From Plantactinospora mayteni (GTDB lineage: Bacteria > Actinomycetota > Actinomycetes > Mycobacteriales > Micromonosporaceae), in the NCBI RefSeq assembly GCF_016862935.1, contig NZ_BONX01000018.1, positions 328,314 to 392,313 on the forward strand: a stretch of DNA of 64,000 nucleotides, given 5' to 3'. The position numbers were made by a program, and so were the translations under genes. Below are positions 58,078-64,000 of the stretch, piece after piece (positions within the stretch are counted from its first letter, which is position 1; every line of letters begins with the position of its first letter). The notes beneath the pieces are model-generated. The model was not told the origin of the DNA and did not search any database. It saw only the letters and a list, made by a program, of their open reading frames with translations.

Positions 58078-59607
58078 TCAGCGGGCCGCGATGGCGTGGA
58101 ACGCGCCGGCCCGGGTGCCGACGTAGATCCGGCCCCGCCAGACCGCCGGGGTCGACTCGATGCAGCCGCCCAGCTTGATCTTCCACAGTGGCTTCGGCGC
58201 GGCCGTGGTGTCGGCGACGTCGTACGCGTGCAGCGTGCCGTTGCAGTCCCCGATCACCAGTACGTCGTCGACCACCACCGGTGACTGCCAGGTCGGACCG
58301 GGCAGCTCGAACCGCCACCGTACGGCCCCGGTGGCCCGGTCGACGCCGAGCACCTCGCCGCCCTGGGTGTCGAAGATCGCGATGTCCCGGTGCAGGGCGG
58401 GACTGCCCCAGATGCCGGCCGGCTTGCGGGCGTGGTCGTCGACGTGCCACACGCTCGGGTTGCCCTTGCGCTTCGGGTCGAGCTTCATCATCTGCCCGAC
58501 CTGCTTCGACCTCGCCGTGCCGCGCTCGTATTCGGAGCCGACGTAGAGCGCGCCGGTCTCGTCGATCGCGATCGAGGCGTCGGTGTCGTCACCGGTCCAG
58601 AACCGGAACACCCGCTTCGGCTTGCGCCCCTGCTTCAGCCCGCTGATGTCCCAGCCCTGCACCAGCCCGCCGGAGTTGGCGAAGTAGACCACGTTGCCGG
58701 AGATCGCCACCGAGTTCTCGATCGAGACCATCCGGTCGTCCACGTCGCGGAGGAGTTGCGCGTCCCAGCCAGGGGTGTTGAACACCAGCTTCGGCTTGAC
58801 CGTGACCTTGCCGTCGGCGGCGTACTTCCGGTTGAGCTTGACGATGTGGAACTGGCTGTTCTCGCCGCCGAGGAAGAGGTAGTCGTCGATGATCAGGCCG
58901 GCGCCGTCGAAGTCGTCGTTCCACATCGTCGGCGAGACCGCCCGGGCCGACAGTTTCCACAGCTCGGTCGGCCTGCCCCGGTCGATCGCGATCACCCGGT
59001 AGTAGTTGTCCCGCGATCCGGAGTAGACCAGCGGGAAGCCGTCCGGGTCGACGGTGACCGAGCCCTTGATGATGTCGCCGGTCGGGAAGTCCGGCAGGAT
59101 CCGCCCACCGGTCTCGGCGTCCAGGAAATGGATCTTGTGATCGTATGCCCCGAAGACCACCCAGGTCCGCCCGTCCCGCTCGAAGACGGCGGGTTGGCCG
59201 GTCCAGCCCGTACCGCACCAGACCCGGGTGCCCTTCTCGTCGGTCGACTCCCCGCAGAGGCCACCGCTGCGCGGGAACTGCCACTTCCGGGCCGGAGTCG
59301 TCCGGGGCATCGGGCCGGTGCCGTAGTACGTCCGGGTCGGATTGCCGCGGAAGGTGAGCAGGCCGGTCACCTTGTCGCCGTACGGCTTGCCGACCAGGGC
59401 CGGATCGGACCAGCCGGTGAACGCGGCGGGCTCGGCGGCACCCGCGCCGGCCGGGTTCGGGCTGGCGCTGCCCGACCAACTCGGGGCGGCGTCGGGAGTG
59501 TCGTCGCCGCCCCCGTCACACGAGGTGAGGCCGAGTACGGCCACCAGGCCGACCACGAAAAGCCTGGTCGGAGGCGGGGTGAATCCTGAACGCGGTCGTC
59601 CGGTCAC
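58078..59607 (-). CDS. PQQ-propeller lipoprotein (BamB-like)
   Basis: About 509 residues from GTG 59607. Signal peptide with lipobox LTSC after LFVVGLVAVLG. The rest is an eight-bladed-type PQQ/YVTN propeller with repeated blades (TWVVFGAYDHKIHFLDAETGG; GFPLVYSGSRDNYYRVIAID; GRIYVGTRAGAFHAI). No quinoprotein dehydrogenase active-site partner is visible. Likely a surface-bound scaffold. Confidence 0.83.
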   Translation of the reverse strand: MTGRPRSGFTPPPTRLFVVGLVAVLGLTSCDGGGDDTPDAAPSWSGSASPNPAGAGAAEPAAFTGWSDPALVGKPYGDKVTGLLTFRGNPTRTYYGTGPMPRTTPARKWQFPRSGGLCGESTDEKGTRVWCGTGWTGQPAVFERDGRTWVVFGAYDHKIHFLDAETGGRILPDFPTGDIIKGSVTVDPDGFPLVYSGSRDNYYRVIAIDRGRPTELWKLSARAVSPTMWNDDFDGAGLIIDDYLFLGGENSQFHIVKLNRKYAADGKVTVKPKLVFNTPGWDAQLLRDVDDRMVSIENSVAISGNVVYFANSGGLVQGWDISGLKQGRKPKRVFRFWTGDDTDASIAIDETGALYVGSEYERGTARSKQVGQMMKLDPKRKGNPSVWHVDDHARKPAGIWGSPALHRDIAIFDTQGGEVLGVDRATGAVRWRFELPGPTWQSPVVVDDVLVIGDCNGTLHAYDVADTTAAPKPLWKIKLGGCIESTPAVWRGRIYVGTRAGAFHAIAAR

Positions 59608-60024
59608 CGCAACAGTGTGCCCATCGCGGGCAACCTCCGACAGCACCCTATTCGGTCATTTCAATGTCGACTCGTTCCGGCGGTTCCACCCCGATGGTCG
59701 GTGGAGCCGGCATCCGGTGAACGGGGGAGCCCGAGGCGCCGCGGGTCGTGCTCGCTGATCACCGGATGATCGTATTGATCAAAGAATTCCCAGCGTACGT
59801 GCGATCGCCCGGCGGTGGCCGGCGATCGGCTCGGACCGGCGGCCGGTCGGCCACGGCCGGTCGGACGCTCGCCCGGCCGACCCGGCGGAGAGCGCTGACC
59901 GGGCGGTCTGAATGCCCGTCCCAGGGCTCTGCCCCATACGCCCGTTGTGCTCGGCGGTGCGTCGGTCGGAAATCTGACCTGACACCACCCGTTGTGCCAC
60001 TGATCCGGGGTGGTTAAGCTCCTT

Positions 60025-60078
60025 GGTGCGCGCCCCAATCGCCCGCTTCCCCCGTGGCAGGCGATCGGGGCGCGCACC
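60025..60078 (+). terminator. 19-bp hairpin followed by TTTGTCT
   Basis: GGTGCGCGCCCCAATCGCC pairs with GGCGATCGGGGCGCGCACC with one mismatch and a 16-nt loop; TTTGTCT follows on the plus strand. No gene upstream on this strand explains it, so it may end an unannotated transcript or act for the minus-strand PMT gene. Confidence 0.55.
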
Positions 60079-60135
60079 TTTGTCTGGGCCCCGTTGCCCG
60101 CCCACCACCACTTTCCGGCCGCCGCAGCCGTACCG

Positions 60136-60203
60136 GCGCTGTGATCACGCAGCCATCCCAGCGCTGTGATCACGCAGCCATCCCAGGGTTGTGATCGCGC
60201 AGG
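60136..60203. repeat. 25-bp tandem repeat, 2.7 copies
   Basis: Units begin GCGCTGTGATCACGCAGCC at 60136 and 60161, with a divergent partial third from 60186. The core TGATCACGC is also seen in the repeats at 62972-63029. Confidence 0.88.
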
Positions 60204-60334
60204 TCAGCCGCGACGACGTCCACCGTGGAGCCGCCGTGGAGCCACTGAGGACCCGGCCGACCCGGTGCGGCCCTGGGCGGGCACACTGGGTCGGGCACGC
60301 CACCCGGGCCGACCCCGGTCGTCCGCTCCGCTGG

Positions 60335-62059
60335 TCAGATCCAGCGGTTGCCGAGCCACATCCGGGTCGACCACTCCGCGTACGGGAGGATCTGTCCCAC
60401 GAAGATCGGATAGAAGTAGGCGAAGCAGATCGCCACCAGCAGCACGTACGTGCCGGCGACGATCGCGCCGATCATGCGGCGGTCGCTGGTCGGCCCGCTC
60501 CGGCCGCCGTCGGCACCCGATTCGGCCGGCGGATCAGCACCGGCCGAGGCCGCCACCGGTGCCGGCGCCGGGCCGGTGATCGCGCCCAGCACGTAGGTGA
60601 CGGCCAGGATCAGGAACGGTACGACCGGCGCGACGTAGAAGAAGAACATCGTCCGGCCGTCCAGCGCGAAGTAGAACCACGGCAGCAGGCCAGCCGCCAC
60701 CGGCAGCAGGATCGCCAGGGCCCGCCAGTCCCGCCGGGCCAGGCCCAGCCAGGCGAGCGCGGCCAGCGCGGGCAGGAACGACCACCACAGGATCGGGGTA
60801 CCGAGCAGCAGGATCTCGGAGGCGCAGCTCGCGGCCCCGCAGGCGCCATCGGGGGACCAGTGGAACGCGACCGGCCGGCCGAGCAGCAGCCACTGCCACG
60901 GCCAGGACTGGTAGACGTGCTTGTCGTCCAGGCCGGAGTGGAACCTGAGCGCCTCTTCGTGGTAGTGCCACAGGTTGAGCAGGCTGCCGATGATCGGCGG
61001 GCTGGACTGGCCGGTGTCGGCCCGCCAGTTCCGGAAGTAGCCGTTGTCGCTGGCGAACCAGCCGGACCAGGTGGCGAGGTAGACGAGCGCGATCAGCACC
61101 CCGGCGCCGAGCAGCCAGAGGCCCTCGTCGAGGAAGGTGTCCCGCCACGGCCGGCGTACTCCGGCGGAGCGGCGGGCGCCGACCTCCCAGAGCACCACCA
61201 GCAGGGCGAAGACCGGTATGAAGTAAAGCGCGCTCCACTTCACCCCGAACGCACAGCCGAGCAGTACGGCGGCGAGCAACCGCCACCACGGCACCCCGTC
61301 GGACCACCGGAACGGCGGCCGGTTGCGCCGCCCCGGCTGGCTCGGGTCGAGGCCGGACTCGACCGCCCGCAGCCAGCGCTTCCGCCGGACGTCCCGGTCC
61401 ACCACCAGGGCGCCGAACGCGGCCAGCACGAAGAACATCAGGAAGATGTCGAGCAGCGCGGTGCGGGAGAGCACCAGGTGGAAGCCGTCCAGCGCCATCA
61501 GCAGCCCGGCGGTGCAGCCGAGTACGGTCGACTGGAACATCCGGCGGGCGATCCGGATCAGCAGCAGTACGGAGAGCGTGCCGATCGCCGCGGCGGAGAA
61601 CCGCCAACCCAGCTCGTTGTAGCCCCAGATCTGCTCGCCGATCGCGATCATCCACTTGCCGAGCGGCGGGTGTACGACGTACGCGGCGGTGTTGTTCTTC
61701 TCGTCCCATTCGACGCCGCGCATCAGCAGGTTGTGCGCGTCGGTGGCGTAGTAGATCTCGTCGAAGATCTTGCCCTTGGGGCTGCTCAGCCCGACGAAGC
61801 GGAGGATGCCGGCGATCAGCACCACCACGGCGGTGGCCAGCCAGGACCACGGTTCGAGTTTGGCGTCGAACGGGGCCAGCCGGCGTCTGATGATCGCTGG
61901 TATGCCCCCCGAGGGGCGCTCGGGCCGCTCGGTGGTGGCTGTCCCGGCCGGGGTGGCGGAGGTCACCTCGACCACCGGAGCGGCCGGCGGCGCGGCGGCG
62001 CCCGGGCCCTCGGTCTGCGCTGTCGACGCCAGAGTCACCCCGTGATCGTAGGCTGCCAT
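60335..62059 (-). CDS. pmt: Dolichyl-phosphate-mannose-protein mannosyltransferase (PMT)
   Basis: 574 residues from ATG 62059 (GTG 62038 is possible). About ten or more membrane helices; PMT/GT39 features IFDEIYYATDAHNLL (acidic DE motif in loop 1), FGVKWSALYFIPVFALL, and the C-terminal PMT_4TMC region. Transfers mannose from polyprenyl-phosphate-mannose to Ser/Thr of secreted proteins, as Rv1002c does. Divergent from rsmI, as in M. tuberculosis (Rv1002c/Rv1003). Confidence 0.92.
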   Translation of the reverse strand: MAAYDHGVTLASTAQTEGPGAAAPPAAPVVEVTSATPAGTATTERPERPSGGIPAIIRRRLAPFDAKLEPWSWLATAVVVLIAGILRFVGLSSPKGKIFDEIYYATDAHNLLMRGVEWDEKNNTAAYVVHPPLGKWMIAIGEQIWGYNELGWRFSAAAIGTLSVLLLIRIARRMFQSTVLGCTAGLLMALDGFHLVLSRTALLDIFLMFFVLAAFGALVVDRDVRRKRWLRAVESGLDPSQPGRRNRPPFRWSDGVPWWRLLAAVLLGCAFGVKWSALYFIPVFALLVVLWEVGARRSAGVRRPWRDTFLDEGLWLLGAGVLIALVYLATWSGWFASDNGYFRNWRADTGQSSPPIIGSLLNLWHYHEEALRFHSGLDDKHVYQSWPWQWLLLGRPVAFHWSPDGACGAASCASEILLLGTPILWWSFLPALAALAWLGLARRDWRALAILLPVAAGLLPWFYFALDGRTMFFFYVAPVVPFLILAVTYVLGAITGPAPAPVAASAGADPPAESGADGGRSGPTSDRRMIGAIVAGTYVLLVAICFAYFYPIFVGQILPYAEWSTRMWLGNRWI

Positions 62060-62122
62060 GGTGTGAAACGGGGCACGACGCTCGCTATGTGCGATGACAG
62101 GTATCGATGAAGGAGTCAGTTG

Positions 62123-62983
62123 GTGGGAAATTCGCCCGGTAACGGCCGGCTGATCCTGCTTGGGGCGCCGCTCGGAAACCCCGGCGACGCCTCGGCGCGG
62201 CTGCGGGACGCCCTCGGCGCGGCCGACGTGGTCGCCGCCGAGGACACCCGCCGACTCACCCGGCTGGCCCGCGACCTGGACGTCACCATCACCGGCAAGA
62301 TCGTGTCGTACTTCGAGGGCAACGAGGAACGGCGTACCCCGGACCTGGTCGACGCCGTCCTCGACGGCGCGCTCGTGGCGCTGGTGACCGACGCCGGGAT
62401 GCCGAGCGTCTCCGACCCCGGCTACCGGCTGGTCAGGGCCGCGCTCGACGCGGGCGCACCGGTCACCGTGGCGCCCGGCCCGAGCGCCGTCACCACCGCG
62501 CTCGCCCTCTCCGGCCTGCCCACCGACCGGTTCTGTTTCGAGGGCTTCCTGCCCCGCACCGGCGGCCCGCGCCGGGCCCGGCTGCGGGCGCTCGCCGCCG
62601 AGGAACGCACGCTGGTCTTCTTCGAGGCCCCGCACCGGGTGGCCGGCGCGCTCGCCGACCTGGCCGCCGCGTTCGGCCCGGAGCGGCCGGCGGCGCTCTG
62701 CCGGGAGCTGACCAAGACCTACGAGGAGGTGCTGCGCCGCCCGCTCGGCGAGCTGGCGACCTGGGCCGCCGCCGGCGAGCCGCGCGGCGAGATCACCCTG
62801 GTGGTAGCGGGCGCCCCGGCGGTCCCCGCGCCGGTCCCGGCCGTCGCCGAGCTGCGGGCCGCGGTCGCCGACCTGGAGGCCGGGGGTACGTCCCGACGCG
62901 ACGCCATCACCGCCGTCGCCACCGAGTACGGCCTGCGCCGCCGGGACGTCTACAACGCCGTGCACCCTCCGACGGCGAGCTGA
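62123..62983 (+). CDS. rsmI: 16S rRNA (cytidine1402-2'-O)-methyltransferase
   Basis: 286 residues from GTG 62123, seven bases after AAGGAG; a TTG at 62120 is possible. RsmI motifs: GRLILLGAPLGNPGDASARL, AEDTRRLTRLARDL, LVTDAGMPSVSDPGYRLV, GPSAVTTALALSGL, FEGFLPR and RELTKTYEEVLR. Methylates the ribose of C1402 in 16S rRNA. Its 3' end, with the stop codon, is tandemly duplicated. Confidence 0.95.
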   Translation: MGNSPGNGRLILLGAPLGNPGDASARLRDALGAADVVAAEDTRRLTRLARDLDVTITGKIVSYFEGNEERRTPDLVDAVLDGALVALVTDAGMPSVSDPGYRLVRAALDAGAPVTVAPGPSAVTTALALSGLPTDRFCFEGFLPRTGGPRRARLRALAAEERTLVFFEAPHRVAGALADLAAAFGPERPAALCRELTKTYEEVLRRPLGELATWAAAGEPRGEITLVVAGAPAVPAPVPAVAELRAAVADLEAGGTSRRDAITAVATEYGLRRRDVYNAVHPPTAS

Positions 62984-63029
62984 TCACGCGATAGCCGGGC
63001 GCACGGCGAGCTGATCACGCGATAGCCGG
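62972..63029. repeat. 31-bp period duplication of the rsmI 3' end
   Basis: A 27-bp unit beginning ACGGCGAGCTGATCACGCGA occurs at 62972-62998 and 63003-63029. The first copy contains the rsmI stop codon (62981-62983). Confidence 0.92.
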
Positions 63030-63074
63030 ACGCTCCTCGGGGCCAGCGCGACGACCTTCGGATGCCCCGGGGAG

Positions 63075-64000
63075 TCAGAAGGCGGCGACCAGGAACCCGG
63101 CGGTGAGCAGCAGCGGGCCGGCGACGCTGACCAGGGCCGCGGCGTTCCGGTTGCGCCGCTCGGCCAGCCGCAGCGCCCCGGTGGTCCAACCGGCTCCCAC
63201 GCAGCACAGCAGCACCATCCCGAAGCCGAGTACCCAGCGCAGGTGCAGCAGGCCGGTGCCCGCCCCGACGTACGCCTTCCCACTCTCCGTACCGGTCATC
63301 CGGGCCGTGAGCCGGCTGCCGAACTCCCGGTGCGCCCCGTCGACCCCGACCAGCCGGACGTCGGGCACCCGCAACTGGCCGTCGTCGGCGATGAACTCGC
63401 CCCGGCAGTGCTGTCCGAGCCCTCGACCGGTGCAGGTCTGCACCGTCGCCGTACCCCGCTCGCCGTGGCCGGCGGCGAGCCAGAACGGCTCGGCGCTGAC
63501 CCAGGCGAAGAAGCTGGCGACCAGCGAGCAGAGGATCACCCCGGCGAGCCCGAGCGCCGGGTTCCGCTGTGGCTTCGGCGGTCGCGGCGCCCGCTGCCGG
63601 GCGGCGGTCCCGGCCGGGTCCTTCGGGCGGCCGTACCAGGTCCGGGGGGTCGGCTGCACGGGCGTGCCGTCCCAGTGGACCTCCTCGATCGGCAGCCAGA
63701 AGTCGTCCTCCTCGGCCGTCTCCGGGTCCGAGCCGGGTGCGGCGGTCGGCAGCGATCCGGTCGGCCGGTTCCAGGCCGGCGCGGTGGCCCGGGGCGCCCG
63801 CTGGGGCAGCATCGCGAGCGGGGCGCCGGTGGTCGGCTCGATGCCGGAGGGGCCGGCGAGCGTGCCGGGGGCACCGAGCCAGGCGGAGCCGAGCGCGGGC
63901 GTGGCACCCCGGAACGGTCCGGCCGGCGCCGGCTCGTACGCCGGAGCGGGCCGCTGCTGCGGCGCCGGCCCCGCCTCGGCGGCCGGGGCGGCGCCGCTGA
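63075..64000 (-). CDS. Membrane protein, N-terminus beyond window
   Basis: The frame is open from the window edge to a stop at 63075, giving about 308 visible residues; the first Met in view (63812) is internal, as the Ala/Pro-rich coding character continues upstream of it. An Ala/Pro/Gly-rich cytoplasmic N-terminus leads to the segment LGLAGVILCSLVASFFAWV, then an extracytoplasmic loop with two Cys (TVQTCTGRGLGQHCRGEF), then two membrane segments (LGFGMVLLCCVGAGWTTGAL; LVSVAGPLLLTAGFLVAAF). Function unknown. Confidence 0.75.
   Translation of the reverse strand, partial: SGAAPAAEAGPAPQQRPAPAYEPAPAGPFRGATPALGSAWLGAPGTLAGPSGIEPTTGAPLAMLPQRAPRATAPAWNRPTGSLPTAAPGSDPETAEEDDFWLPIEEVHWDGTPVQPTPRTWYGRPKDPAGTAARQRAPRPPKPQRNPALGLAGVILCSLVASFFAWVSAEPFWLAAGHGERGTATVQTCTGRGLGQHCRGEFIADDGQLRVPDVRLVGVDGAHREFGSRLTARMTGTESGKAYVGAGTGLLHLRWVLGFGMVLLCCVGAGWTTGALRLAERRNRNAAALVSVAGPLLLTAGFLVAAF

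Larger units (their letters stand above)
59608..60334. other. 700-bp intergenic region
   Basis: No supported gene. Contains the promoter side of the PQQ lipoprotein gene, a strong hairpin at 60025-60078 and a 25-bp tandem repeat at 60136-60203. A frame on the plus strand (to 60017) is Arg-rich and looks non-coding. Confidence 0.5.

Noticed and set aside
1..64000. CRISPR arrays, rRNA genes, transposases, replication origin
   Set aside because: No regularly spaced repeats with unique spacers, no rRNA-like stretch, no DDE/serine transposase frame and no DnaA-box cluster were seen; short tandem repeats found are local duplications.

Overview
The window is a high-GC actinobacterial chromosome segment. 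Dense genes, many GTG starts and GTGA/ATGA stop-start overlaps, SigE-type ECF factors and DUF4190/DUF2231/bPH membrane proteins point to a member of the Micromonosporaceae (Micromonospora/Plantactinospora-like). That assignment is an inference from gene content; no rRNA marker is present. Two blocks keep the gene order known from Mycobacterium tuberculosis: 26.0-34.4 kb matches Rv0991c-Rv0996 (FmdB-type zinc ribbon, 5-formyl-THF cyclo-ligase, galU, glp/moeA, rimJ, glpR/sepX), here with a diguanylate cyclase inserted, and 60.3-63.0 kb matches the divergent pair Rv1002c/Rv1003 (protein mannosyltransferase, rsmI).

Layout. 0-7.1 kb: HAD hydrolase, EamA transporter, three DUF4190 membrane proteins, an SDR, a CoA-binding protein and a divergent NAD(P)-reductase/HxlR pair. 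7.1-8.7 kb: a radical-SAM protein of the Rv2578c family interrupted by a 163-residue mini-intein at an iron-sulfur cysteine, with a perfect LexA/SOS box at its start. 8.8-12.1 kb: a LacI regulator, its likely operator, and a two-gene sugar-type operon (Gfo/Idh/MocA dehydrogenase plus isomerase). 12.1-25.9 kb: mostly core or conserved actinobacterial genes (DCC/HTTM proteins, thioredoxin, SpoU methyltransferase, bPH protein, a SigE/membrane-propeller module, PHP phosphoesterase, MarC, RecB-like nuclease, Fur-family regulator). 26-34.4 kb: the conserved block, starting with a zinc-ribbon gene under a perfect CIRCE (HrcA) element and ending in the Glp/GlpR cell-division pair.

34.5-41.4 kb: a tRNA-Ala(CGC) followed by a MarR-controlled cluster (perfect 7+7 bp operator) with a complete SsuA/NMT1-type ABC importer, an aldehyde dehydrogenase and an alpha/beta hydrolase whose nucleophile elbow carries Cys. 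41.5-48.9 kb: the most distinctive region, a compact RiPP-type operon. It has a 51-residue peptide ending in a two-Cys core, a perfect 16-bp hairpin, a LanM-like dehydratase (DUF4135) without a LanC cyclase but fused to a DUF6624 domain, a degenerate JmjC/cupin protein, an intact JmjC protein, and an FAD/NAD(P)-binding oxidoreductase. I do not recognise this combination as a characterised RiPP class.

49.1-64 kb: a truncated Rossmann-fold gene, a WXG-like secreted-type protein with a small acidic partner, a second SigE/propeller module, a two-gene Tat/membrane surface-protein operon of unknown role, a secreted SGNH hydrolase, a PQQ-propeller lipoprotein, PMT and rsmI, and a membrane protein cut by the window end. 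A recurrent oddity is short tandem duplications at the 3' ends of genes that copy the stop codon (7.1, 8.8 and 63.0 kb), with similar repeats in other intergenic spaces.
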